Origin: Planctomycetota bacterium
GTDB lineage: Bacteria; Planctomycetota; UBA1135; GCA-002686595
Direction of reading: 5' to 3'
DNA: 32,879 nucleotides
NCBI GenBank assembly: GCA_021413885.1
Contig: JAIOPM010000045.1
Location: 1-32,879, forward strand
Positions 25,337 through 32,879 of the stretch are shown here, piece by piece (within the stretch, counting starts at the first letter, position 1; each line of letters begins with the position of its first letter). A program made the translations under genes and the position numbers. Under the pieces are notes generated by a model. It saw only the letters and a list, made by a program, of their open reading frames with translations. It was not told the origin of the DNA and searched no databases.

Positions 25337-25708
25337 TCAGCGCTTCTTCGCGACCGACTTCTCGAGGATCTTCAACGCGCGCTCGGTGTTCTTGTCGTTC
25401 AGGCGCTTCGCGTCGAGCTCGACTTCCTCGCCGTCCGCGCCCTTGAACTTCAACTTCAACGCGGGCTCGCGCGCGAAGTAGGTCTTGAGCACGCCGATCG
25501 CCGCGACCGCCGCGCCGCTGGTGATGAACGTCATCACGATGTTGCCGAGCGAGATCACGTCGCCGCGCGCGCCCTTCGCCGCCGCTACCTGCACCGGCGC
25601 GGCTTCGGCGCCCTGGAGTTGATTGAGGTCCGCGAGGAGCTCGTCGACGAGCCCTTGCAGATCCTCTTCCGTGCGCTCGCCGCACGCGACCGTCACTTGA
25701 ACACCCAT
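25337..25708 (-). CDS. EACC1-like effector-associated small membrane protein
   Basis: 123 aa. An N-terminal strand-helix (VQVTVACGERTEEDLQGLVD) leads to a hydrophobic central helix (about 51-76, VISLGNIVMTFITSGAAVAA), then a conserved-looking IGVLKTYFAREPALKLKFKG and DGEEVELDAKRLNDKNTERA. This order, a short helical start, one glycine-rich membrane-like helix, a second helix, then two strands with a DG turn, is what I know of effector-associated constant component 1 (EACC1), a small partner found beside caspases and other effectors in bacterial conflict operons. The ATG (25706-25708) is preceded by AGAGGAG five bases upstream, the best ribosome-binding site in the window. It is first in a two-gene operon with the caspase. 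The assignment rests on pattern and context, not on a profile search. Confidence 0.65.
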   Translation of the reverse strand: MGVQVTVACGERTEEDLQGLVDELLADLNQLQGAEAAPVQVAAAKGARGDVISLGNIVMTFITSGAAVAAIGVLKTYFAREPALKLKFKGADGEEVELDAKRLNDKNTERALKILEKSVAKKR

Positions 25709-25713
25709 GAAGT

Positions 25714-25718
25714 CTCCT
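25714..25718 (-). promoter_or_regulatory. Strong Shine-Dalgarno AGGAG of the EACC1-caspase operon
   Basis: Minus-strand AGGAG, within AGAGGAG, lies 5 nt before the ATG at 25708. It decides the start against longer in-frame options and stands out because most genes here lack such a site. Confidence 0.65.
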
Positions 25719-25745
25719 CTCGACCGCGATCCACGGCCGGCGCGG

Positions 25746-25751
25746 ATCGTA
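25746..25751 (-). promoter_or_regulatory. Candidate -10 hexamer TACGAT of the EACC1-caspase operon
   Basis: Minus-strand TACGAT lies 37 nt upstream of the EACC1 start, leaving room for a leader that includes the Shine-Dalgarno. No clear -35 is seen. An inverted repeat lies 22 nt further upstream. Confidence 0.4.
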
Positions 25752-25773
25752 GCACTCCCCATGGTCAGGGACG

Positions 25774-25804
25774 ACGCGCGAGAGAACGAAGCTCTGTCGC
25801 GCGT
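25774..25804. promoter_or_regulatory. Inverted repeat, possible operator of the EACC1-caspase operon
   Basis: ACGCGCGA and TCGCGCGT form 8-bp perfect arms; one mismatch and three more pairs (AGA/TCT) extend them to 12, around a 7-nt centre. The dyad sits in the divergent gap between the EACC1 gene and the DUF2442 gene, just upstream of the TACGAT hexamer, where a repressor or activator would bind. It could instead be a stem-loop in a longer transcript. Confidence 0.4.
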
Positions 25805-25922
25805 TTCATTCGAGCACGAGCGTTGCGATGGTGAATGCGAGCCCCCGCCCGAAGTCGGTCCGGTGATACGCCATCCATCGCGCGGCGCTACGCGAACCTC
25901 TGCGGCCGATCGATCCACTCCA

Positions 25923-26168
25923 ATGACTTCCAAGTTGGTTCATGTCGTGGCGGCGCGTTCTCTCGGCGCGCATCGCGTGTGGTTGCGCTTCGATGACGGC
26001 GTCGACGGCGAGGTCGACTTGGGGGCCGAACTCGACGGCGAAGTCTTCCAGCCCCTGCACGATCCCGACTACTTCGCGCGGTTCGCGGTCGACGACACGC
26101 TGACCTGGCCGAACGGCGCCGACTTCGCGCCGGAGTTCCTGCACGAGCTCGTGCTCGCCGGGCGCTAG
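25923..26168 (+). CDS. DUF2442 family small protein
   Basis: 81 aa. The sequence follows DUF2442 closely: HVVAARSLGAHRVWLRFDDG, EVDLGAEL, GEVFQPLHDPDYFARFAVDD and TLTWPNGADFAPEFLHELV. The length is typical. Many DUF2442 genes are paired with a DUF4160 gene, and some pairs are thought to be toxin-antitoxin-like. I searched the 214 nt upstream in all frames and found no DUF4160 partner, so this copy is single. It is transcribed away from the EACC1-caspase operon and shares its intergenic region, so it could be an autoregulator or simply a neighbour. Confidence 0.8.
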   Translation: MTSKLVHVVAARSLGAHRVWLRFDDGVDGEVDLGAELDGEVFQPLHDPDYFARFAVDDTLTWPNGADFAPEFLHELVLAGR

Positions 26169-26317
26169 GCGGCGGAGGCCCGCGACAGCCGACGCAATAC
26201 GCAGAGCGAGCCCGGCCCGCTGCGCCGATCGGCGTATCGGCGTGCGGCGGCCGTGGGTCGACCATGGGCGAAGCGCTCGCGCTCCGTCGCGCGCGGACGC
26301 GCAAGGCCGGCACCTCG

Positions 26318-27379
<1,062 letters not shown>

Positions 27380-27449
27380 TCCCGCGCCGTTACGGGCATC
27401 GGGGCCTGGATTGCGCCTCACGCGACGAGTCCGCATTTGCGGCGCCGGG

Positions 27450-27455
27450 TAGAAT
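27450..27455 (+). promoter_or_regulatory. Candidate -10 hexamer TAGAAT for the G8 protein gene
   Basis: TAGAAT ends 12 nt before the GTG start and lies in the 88-nt gap after the cysteine-synthase-like gene. This suggests a separate transcript with a leader of about five bases. Confidence 0.4.
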
Positions 27456-27467
27456 TCCGAGCCCCAA

Positions 27468-30008
27468 GTGTTCGCCTCGCTCGTCCCCATTCTGCTCGCC
27501 GTCAGCGGCGGGAATCAGCTCGTCGGCGTCACGCCGCCGCCGCGGCGTTGTCCTTTGCCGCCGAGCGGCGCGCAGCTCTGGTCGGAACCCTCGAGTTGGC
27601 CCGGCGGAGTCGTGCCGAGCGCCGGACAGTGCGTGACGATTCCGGCGGGCCAGAAGATCTGGCTCGATGTCTCGCCGCCGCCGCTCGGCGGATTGCAGAT
27701 CGACGGCGAGCTCGTCTTCGAGTGCAAGAACCTCGCGCTCTCCTGCGATTGGATCACGGTCACCGGCACGCTCGAGATCGGCTCGTCGCTGCACGCGTTC
27801 CATCGACATGCGACGGTGACGCTGACCGACGACTTCGCGTGCTCCCCCACCGCGGAGCCGCAGTCGTTGATCGTCGAGAACGGCGGCGTGTTGCGCTTGA
27901 TCGGCGCGCGGCGGCCGTTGAGTTGGGTCCACCTCGGCGCGAGCGCCGCGGCGGGAGCGAATCAGATCGTGCTCGACCGCACGTGCGGTTGGAAAGCCGG
28001 TGATCGAATCGCGATCGCGTCGAGCGACTTCGATGCGAACCAAGCCGAGGAGCGCACACTCGTCGCGGTCGCGGGGCCGACGCTGACGCTCGATCAACCG
28101 TTGACGTGGTCGCACCACGGCGTGAAGGTCGGGACGGCGTTCGACGGAGTCGGCGTCGACGAGCGCGCGGAGATCGGCTTGCTCACGCGCAACATCGTCG
28201 TGCGCGGCACGCCGAGTCTCGACGCGCAAGGTCACATCGCCGCGGGCCACGTCAGCGCGCGCGGCTTGCCCTCTCCCGCTCAATCGGTCGAGATCTCGTG
28301 GGTCGAGTTCCGCGACCTCGGCAACGAAGGGCGGCTCGACGAATACCCGCTGCACTTCGACGGCCTCGGCGACGCACCGAGTTCGTTCGTGCGCGGCGCG
28401 AGCTTCGACCACACGTACAACCGCGCGCTCGCCGTCACCGCCACGGAGAGTTTGACGATCGAGGACTGCGTCGACTTCGACACGATCGGTCACGCGTTCT
28501 TCATCGAGGACCACGCCGTGCGCTCGACGACGTGGCGCCGCAACCTCGGCCTCTCGACGCGCGCGGCGCGGCCGGGCTTCGAGACGCTCGCGAGCGACGC
28601 CGCGCCCGCCACCTTCTATTTCCGCCATCCCGACAACATCCAGGAGAACAACGTCGCCGCGGGCTCCGACGCGTACGGCTTCCAGCTCGAAGTTCAGGAC
28701 GGCGAAGCCACGCCGCAGAAGTGGTTCAAGGGCAACGTCGCGCACTCGTGCGGCGAGATCGGCTTCTTCCAGGATCGCCGTCCGCATCCGTCGAGCCCGT
28801 CGAGCTGGGACGATCTCGTCGCGTACAAGAACCGCCGCTACGGAGTGTGGTGGCGCAGCTACGGCGGCGTCGTGCTCTCCGACTTGCGCGCGGCCGACAA
28901 CCGTTGCGCGGTGTACCTCGCATCGGAAGGCATCCAGAACGACTTCGTCCAGCAGAGCGGCATCGCGGACTTGCGCATGCTCGGCGGCTTGGTCATCGGC
29001 GAGAGCACCAACCTCGGCACGCCGACCACCGCGCTCGAATTTGCGGCGGGACGCAGCCTCGCGCAGCTCACGCCGAACGCGCCGGCGCTGCACTTGCCGG
29101 CGTGGGACGTGTTGGTCGGCGTCGAGGTGTACGACAGTTTGCTCCATGTCGACGACGTGACGTTCGCGAACTTCACGAACCTCGCGATCCCCGCGTTGAT
29201 CGATCGCAAGGCGGGCGCGTTCAGCCAAGTGCAGCACAACTCGCCGTGGGCGATCGATCCGCGCAACCACGCGTCGAACCTCGCGTTCGTCAACGCGCGG
29301 CCGGTGTGGTTCCGTTCGCCGCTCGGCGCGTACGCGACCAATCCGGTGCTCGGCGACGACGGCATCGCGAACGCGATGATCGTCGACGACGACGGTTCGT
29401 TGACCGGGCTCGCGGGCAGTCGCGTGTCGGCGGTGCAGCCGCTGCTCACGCCGCCGTCGGGATCGAGCTTCGATCCCGATTGGAATGCGATCGTCACCGC
29501 GGGCGCTCCGGCGGCGCCGGTCGCGCAGCTCGAGCTCGCGAACTGGATGCCGCTCGTCAACGGCTTGACCGGCGCGCCGAAGCTCGTGCTCCGTCGTCCG
29601 TCGAACGGCGCGGTCATCGACCTCGTGCAGCCGATCTACGGCACCGCGCAGACGCACACCGATCGCTACACCGCGAACGTCGTCACCGGCGAGAGCTACG
29701 CGTTCGACTACGACGCGTCGTTCCCGTCGACGCAGTGGAGCAGCGTGTTCTCGGTCTCACTTCAATTCACCGCGCCGGGCCGCAGCGTGCTCGTGTCGGT
29801 GCCGCTGCCGACGATCCAGAACGGCTCGGTGCAGATCGACGGGCAGAACGGCTATGCGGCGACGTCGCTGCTCGATCTGCAAGCGGCGACGAGCGGCTGG
29901 TTCTTCGACGCGTCGACCGGCCTGATCCATTTCAAGCTGACGACGACGGGCACGGGCTCGACGCTCTTCGACGGCTTGCGCACGACGGCGACGTTGGTCG
30001 CGTTCTGA
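27468..30008 (+). CDS. G8-domain beta-helix protein related to CEMIP/TMEM2 hyaluronidases
   Basis: 846 aa from GTG 27468. After a weak signal-like N-terminus a G8 domain spans about 30-125: LWSEPSSWPGGVVPSAGQCV, TIPAGQKIWLDVS, LGGLQIDGELVF and DWITVTGTLEIG. A right-handed beta-helix follows with segments that recall animal CEMIP (KIAA1199) and TMEM2: EYPLHFDGLG (near 292), FDHTYNRALAVTATESLTIE, DFDTIGHAFFIED (near 342), WRRNLGLSTRA, and FYFRHPDNIQENNVAAGSDA (near 383-402). Animal members degrade hyaluronan at the cell surface. The C-terminal ~200 residues look like further beta domains. It probably binds or cleaves an acidic polysaccharide outside the cell; activity is not shown. Its stop lies one base from that of the convergent VOC gene, inside the palindrome CTGAGTCAG. 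Confidence 0.8.
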   Translation: MFASLVPILLAVSGGNQLVGVTPPPRRCPLPPSGAQLWSEPSSWPGGVVPSAGQCVTIPAGQKIWLDVSPPPLGGLQIDGELVFECKNLALSCDWITVTGTLEIGSSLHAFHRHATVTLTDDFACSPTAEPQSLIVENGGVLRLIGARRPLSWVHLGASAAAGANQIVLDRTCGWKAGDRIAIASSDFDANQAEERTLVAVAGPTLTLDQPLTWSHHGVKVGTAFDGVGVDERAEIGLLTRNIVVRGTPSLDAQGHIAAGHVSARGLPSPAQSVEISWVEFRDLGNEGRLDEYPLHFDGLGDAPSSFVRGASFDHTYNRALAVTATESLTIEDCVDFDTIGHAFFIEDHAVRSTTWRRNLGLSTRAARPGFETLASDAAPATFYFRHPDNIQENNVAAGSDAYGFQLEVQDGEATPQKWFKGNVAHSCGEIGFFQDRRPHPSSPSSWDDLVAYKNRRYGVWWRSYGGVVLSDLRAADNRCAVYLASEGIQNDFVQQSGIADLRMLGGLVIGESTNLGTPTTALEFAAGRSLAQLTPNAPALHLPAWDVLVGVEVYDSLLHVDDVTFANFTNLAIPALIDRKAGAFSQVQHNSPWAIDPRNHASNLAFVNARPVWFRSPLGAYATNPVLGDDGIANAMIVDDDGSLTGLAGSRVSAVQPLLTPPSGSSFDPDWNAIVTAGAPAAPVAQLELANWMPLVNGLTGAPKLVLRRPSNGAVIDLVQPIYGTAQTHTDRYTANVVTGESYAFDYDASFPSTQWSSVFSVSLQFTAPGRSVLVSVPLPTIQNGSVQIDGQNGYAATSLLDLQAATSGWFFDASTGLIHFKLTTTGTGSTLFDGLRTTATLVAF

Positions 30009-30009
30009 G

Positions 30010-30405
30010 TCAGCTCGTCCACGCCGCGTTCTGCAACACGACGCGATAGCCGTCGAGATCCTCGAACGTCCGACCGCGCGCGTCCCAGTACGGATTGAAC
30101 GACGCGACCGCGCGAAATCCGGCGGCGAGCATCCGTGCGCAGCCTTCGCGCCACTCGCGTTCGTCGGGCGCGTACCACACGAGCAGATGATCTTGCGTCG
30201 GCGCCTTGCCGACGCGATGGCCGCGACGAGTCGTGAACTCGAGATGATGCGGCTCGCCCGCAACCCCTAGGATCACGCCGTCGAAACCGTCGTGGTCCTC
30301 GAAGCGACCGAGCACCTCGAGCCCGAGTCCCTCCGCATACATCCGCGCGATCCGCTCGAGATCGTCGGTCGGTCGCGCGACGCGCAGCGTGAGGCCGGGC
30401 TTCAC
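30010..30405 (-). CDS. VOC (glyoxalase/dioxygenase fold) family protein
   Basis: 131 aa with the paired beta-alpha-beta-beta-beta units of the vicinal-oxygen-chelate fold: LTLRVARPTDDLERIARMYA with EGLGLEVLGRFEDHDGFDGV, the central HHLEFTTRRGH and DHLLVWYAPD, then AGFRAVASFNPYWDARGRTF ending EDLDGYRVVLQNA. The HHLEF, H and D/E positions are suited to bind a metal. Such proteins include glyoxalases, isomerases, ring-cleaving dioxygenases and drug-binding proteins; the activity cannot be told. The start is GTG 30405 (MKPGLTLRV), giving a complete first strand. Seven bases separate it from the DUF1080 gene upstream, so the two are likely co-transcribed. Confidence 0.85.
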   Translation of the reverse strand: MKPGLTLRVARPTDDLERIARMYAEGLGLEVLGRFEDHDGFDGVILGVAGEPHHLEFTTRRGHRVGKAPTQDHLLVWYAPDEREWREGCARMLAAGFRAVASFNPYWDARGRTFEDLDGYRVVLQNAAWTS

Positions 30406-30412
30406 GGGCTCG

Positions 30413-31180
30413 TCAGAGCTTGCGCACCCAGACGTTGCGGTAGCGCACCGGATTGCCGTGATCCTGCAACACGATCGGGCCGGTCGCCGGATGCGCGGCG
30501 TACGTCGCGAGCGCGCGGTGCTGCGTCGCGCCGAGGAAGGGCTCGGCGTTTTGCACGACGACGCCGTTGTGGACGACGGTGACGACGCCGGGAGTCGCGA
30601 GCTTCTCCCCGTCGAAGCGCGGCGCCTTGAAGAAGATGTCGTACGTCTGCCACTCGCCCGGCTTGCGGCACGCGTTGACGAGCGGCGGCTTCTGTCCGTA
30701 GAGCGACGCCGCGGAACCGTCCGAGTACGTGCGGTTCTCGAACGAGTCGAGCACTTGGATCTCGTACCGCCCCATCAGGAACACGCCCGAGTTTCCGCGG
30801 CCTTGCGATTCCGCCTCGACCTTCGCGGGCGAAGCCCATTCGAGGTGGAGCTGTAGATCGCCGAAGCTCTCGCGGGTTTCGAGCGAGCCGGTGCCGTTCA
30901 CTTCCATCGCGCCGTCGACCAACGTCCACGCCGCGTCCTTGTCGCCGGACTTCCACGCGGCGAGCGACTTGCCGTCGAAGAGCACGACCGCATCGCTCGG
31001 CGGCGCGGTGCCGTCGCCCGGCGTGATCACCGGCGGCGCCGGCCGATCGATGTCGTGCACGCGCCACTTCCCGTCGGGCAGGAACGGCGTGTCCTTGTAC
31101 CCGACCGGATGATCCTGCGCGGCCCAAGCGACCACGGGCACGGCGAGCACGACGACGAACAGAGCGGACGCGATTCTCAC
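30413..31180 (-). CDS. Secreted DUF1080 (3-keto-disaccharide hydrolase) protein
   Basis: 255 aa from GTG 31180. A signal peptide (MRIASALFVVVLAVPVVAWA) is followed by a linker and a concanavalin-like DUF1080 domain: AVVLFDGKSLAAWKSGDKDA, LQLHLEWASPAKVEAESQGR, GNSGVFLMGRYEIQVLDSFE, NRTYSDGSAASLYGQKPPLV, KPGEWQTYDIFFKAPRFDGE, GVVTVVHNGVVVQNAEPFLG, GPIVLQDHGNPVRYRNVWVR. The NSG(V/I)F...YE(I/V)QVLDS core is the family hallmark. Such proteins are very numerous in Planctomycetota and Verrucomicrobiota and are linked to carbohydrate breakdown, with some shown or named as 3-keto-disaccharide hydrolases. The GTG start is fixed by AGGAG 8 nt upstream (31189-31193). It probably heads an operon with the VOC gene. 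Confidence 0.9.
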   Translation of the reverse strand: MRIASALFVVVLAVPVVAWAAQDHPVGYKDTPFLPDGKWRVHDIDRPAPPVITPGDGTAPPSDAVVLFDGKSLAAWKSGDKDAAWTLVDGAMEVNGTGSLETRESFGDLQLHLEWASPAKVEAESQGRGNSGVFLMGRYEIQVLDSFENRTYSDGSAASLYGQKPPLVNACRKPGEWQTYDIFFKAPRFDGEKLATPGVVTVVHNGVVVQNAEPFLGATQHRALATYAAHPATGPIVLQDHGNPVRYRNVWVRKL

Positions 31181-31188
31181 GACGAGTT

Positions 31189-31193
31189 CTCCT
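31189..31193 (-). promoter_or_regulatory. Shine-Dalgarno AGGAG that sets the GTG start of the DUF1080 gene
   Basis: Minus-strand AGGAG lies 8 nt before GTG 31180. It supports the GTG, which also yields a well-formed signal peptide, over longer in-frame options. Confidence 0.6.
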
Positions 31194-31217
31194 GACGTTC
31201 GAGTTTCGAGCGCGAGG

Positions 31218-31223
31218 ATTGTA
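31218..31223 (-). promoter_or_regulatory. Candidate -10 hexamer TACAAT of the DUF1080-VOC operon
   Basis: Minus-strand TACAAT, close to the TATAAT consensus, lies in the 52-nt gap after the upstream gene and 37 nt before the GTG start. The same 37-nt distance is seen for the EACC1-caspase operon. No clear -35. Confidence 0.45.
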
Positions 31224-31232
31224 GCGGCGTGG

Positions 31233-32879
31233 TCAGAGCTTCTTGCGCTCGAGCTGGACGACGTGCTCGGTGAACTCACCGGCGCGCACTTCGATGCGTT
31301 GCAACGGAGGCTGCACGTAGCCGTCGAGCTTCGGCGGCTGGATCGTGTACGTGCCCGGAGCGGTGACCATCGCGCGCAGTCCACCTCGATCGCGCATCAT
31401 CATCGAACCCTTGCCGATGGTCCCCGACTCAGGCTCGGGATGTTCCCACCACGAATCAGGCAACGTCACCTGTGTGTCGCCATCGCGCAAGGAGAGTCGG
31501 ATTCCGCACGCGGGTTGGAGCCGGAGAGTCACCTCGCGGTCCTTGCTCGCATCGATCCGCTCGACGACGGGCAGATAGCTCCAATCCAACACCCGCACGA
31601 CGATCGGCCCGCCGGGAGCGCGAATCTCGTAGGCGTGAGACTCGGCGTCGTAGGTCGCGTCTTGGGCTCCCCCGCCGTGATCGCCCTCGGGGCGCTCCGG
31701 ACTCCAAATGACTTTGACTCCGAGAGCCTCTTCGCCGCTCAGCGCGTCGACGACGCGCACGACGACCTCGGTGGGCGGCGGCACTCTCAATTCGATGCCC
31801 TCGTTCGCGCCGGGAACAGCTTCGATCACGATCGAGACCTGCGAGGTGTAGAACGCGAGCTCGTGTCGGCCGGGCTGCACGCTCGCGAAGTTCCAGTCGA
31901 AGACGTCGAAGCCCTCCGCCGTCGTCGTCGAAGGCGTCGCGACCGTCATTTGGTACGCCTCAGCGGTCCCCAAGTGGGTGTCGAGAAGCGTCAGCGTGAT
32001 CATCGGCCACTCGGCGGTCCACGCCTTCGGAACGAGCAAGCGCCCACTCACGCTCGCGAGGTCGAGCTTCGGCGCATGATCGAGTTCGAGCGAGACGCGC
32101 GCCGTTTCGCCCGCGACGATCTCGGCCGATGCTTCGGCGAGCACCACCGGGCCGAGGAACAGATTGCCAACCTCCGCGCGCAGTTGGAACGGTCGCGCCG
32201 GAAGGCCGCGCAACACGACGGTGCCGTCCGACGTGAGCGGCACATACGCATGGGGCAACGCCTGCGCGCTCTCGCGCAAGCGCAGTTCCGACGGTCGCGA
32301 GGGATCGACGCCGCTCACGCGGACTTCGAGGTTGCCGCCGCGCTGCAGCGCGACCAGCTGCGCGCCGCCGCGGCCGAAGTCGACGGTCACGCTCTCCCAC
32401 GCGTAGCCTTCGGCGCCGACCAGGAGTTGACGGACCCCAGGTGGAAAATCCGCGCCGAGCGGGTCGGTCAAGGCGATCGGCGAGTGCGCATCCGAGACGA
32501 CGATGCGTTCGGTGAACGCGATCCCGGGGTGCTGCGCGTTCGTGCGAGGGTAGTCGTCGTCGCGAACCACGCTGACGCCGTCGAGGTCGAAGCTCGTGGA
32601 CGCGTCGATCACGCGGAGCACGCTCGCGTCCGGTCGACGCGCGCGGATGTCGATTCCGCCGTCGCGCGGCACGGGGATCTTGCCGATCGGTGCGTCGAGC
32701 GCGAGTCGTACATCCCCCATCGTCAACGTGCCGACGGTCACGTCGGTCACGCTCGCGCGACTCTCGAATGACCGACTCCACTCGCCCGCTGTCACCGCGA
32801 CGTCGAAGTTCGTGGCGTTCTGTCCACCCGAAGTGAGCAGGTGCAACGTCCCGTCCATCGGCGGGAGCAGCTTGTCGTG
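31233..32879 (-). CDS. Large beta-sandwich repeat protein, N-terminus beyond the window
   Basis: 549 codons open to the right edge; no start is fixed in the window, and the reading frame continues past it. The sequence is a chain of Ig/carboxypeptidase-regulatory-like beta domains: LEVRVSGVDPSRPSELRLRE, VSGRLLVPKAWTAEWPMITL, PPPTEVVVRVVDALSGEEAL, ACGIRLSLRDGDTQVTLPDS, and the end APGTYTIQPPKLDGYVQPPL followed by a strand ending QLERKKL. It has no catalytic motif or membrane helix in the visible part. It resembles the external half of the sigma-factor fusion at 12107-15358, so it could be either a secreted protein or the tail of another such fusion. The gap to the DUF1080 gene is 52 nt. Confidence 0.65.
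   Translation of the reverse strand, partial: HDKLLPPMDGTLHLLTSGGQNATNFDVAVTAGEWSRSFESRASVTDVTVGTLTMGDVRLALDAPIGKIPVPRDGGIDIRARRPDASVLRVIDASTSFDLDGVSVVRDDDYPRTNAQHPGIAFTERIVVSDAHSPIALTDPLGADFPPGVRQLLVGAEGYAWESVTVDFGRGGAQLVALQRGGNLEVRVSGVDPSRPSELRLRESAQALPHAYVPLTSDGTVVLRGLPARPFQLRAEVGNLFLGPVVLAEASAEIVAGETARVSLELDHAPKLDLASVSGRLLVPKAWTAEWPMITLTLLDTHLGTAEAYQMTVATPSTTTAEGFDVFDWNFASVQPGRHELAFYTSQVSIVIEAVPGANEGIELRVPPPTEVVVRVVDALSGEEALGVKVIWSPERPEGDHGGGAQDATYDAESHAYEIRAPGGPIVVRVLDWSYLPVVERIDASKDREVTLRLQPACGIRLSLRDGDTQVTLPDSWWEHPEPESGTIGKGSMMMRDRGGLRAMVTAPGTYTIQPPKLDGYVQPPLQRIEVRAGEFTEHVVQLERKKL

Noticed and set aside
25709..25922. DUF4160 partner gene or an extra conflict-system gene between EACC1 and DUF2442
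   Set aside because: All three plus frames and the minus strand lack a DUF4160-like pattern; the gap holds only a promoter and a dyad.
27390..29657. Minus-strand open frame of about 755 codons opposite the G8 gene
   Set aside because: No recognisable domain; the plus strand has a G8 domain and beta-helix motifs throughout.

Overview
The window is a very GC-rich bacterial chromosome segment that is almost fully coding: 25 protein genes, no RNA genes, no insertion sequences, no CRISPR, and no gene-free stretch above about 300 bases (the longest gap is 880-1123). The family mix points to the Planctomycetota or a close relative. The pointers are a Trx7/PDZ protein with a haem-type CxxCH, a DUF1080 (3-keto-disaccharide hydrolase) protein, an ECF sigma factor fused to a membrane anchor and many carboxypeptidase-regulatory-like repeats, and a caspase-fold protease. 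This placement is inference from gene content; no rRNA or marker protein settles it.

Layout. 1-2473 (minus): the N-terminal part of a PilX-like pilin-family protein and a Trx7/PDZ protein. 2580-6618 (plus): GT2 glycosyltransferase, PHP-type lipoprotein, SAM methyltransferase. 6615-11184 (minus): two tandem paralogous HDOD-REC-GGDEF proteins preceded by a free Hpt protein, which looks like a phosphorelay feeding c-di-GMP synthesis. 11372-16771: lipB (minus), the giant ECF sigma/membrane fusion (plus) and lpdA (minus); lipB and lpdA both serve lipoate-dependent metabolism. 16860-18078 (minus): a putative lipoprotein and a DUF1330 protein. 18202-20963 (plus): a histidine kinase and an NtrC-family regulator with an ATGA overlap; the regulator has lost the GAFTGA loop. 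20988-22985 (minus): a TonB-dependent receptor. 23180-23641 (plus): a small membrane protein. 23649-25708 (minus): a two-gene operon of an EACC1-like small membrane protein and a caspase-family protease carrying an EF-hand loop; this is the best candidate for a conflict or cell-death system. 25923-30008 (plus): DUF2442, cysteine-synthase-like enzyme, and a G8/beta-helix protein resembling animal CEMIP/TMEM2 hyaluronidases. 30010-32879 (minus): VOC protein, DUF1080 protein, and a beta-sandwich protein cut by the window edge.

Expression signals. Several genes without a Shine-Dalgarno have a TAnnnT hexamer only 6-13 nt before the start codon, which suggests leaderless or near-leaderless mRNAs. 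Two operons with strong AGGAG sites (EACC1-caspase and DUF1080) have the hexamer 37 nt upstream instead. Many neighbours are convergent with stop codons that touch, overlap or lie in one palindrome.

Functional assignments come from motifs read in the translated sequence and from family knowledge; no database search was run.
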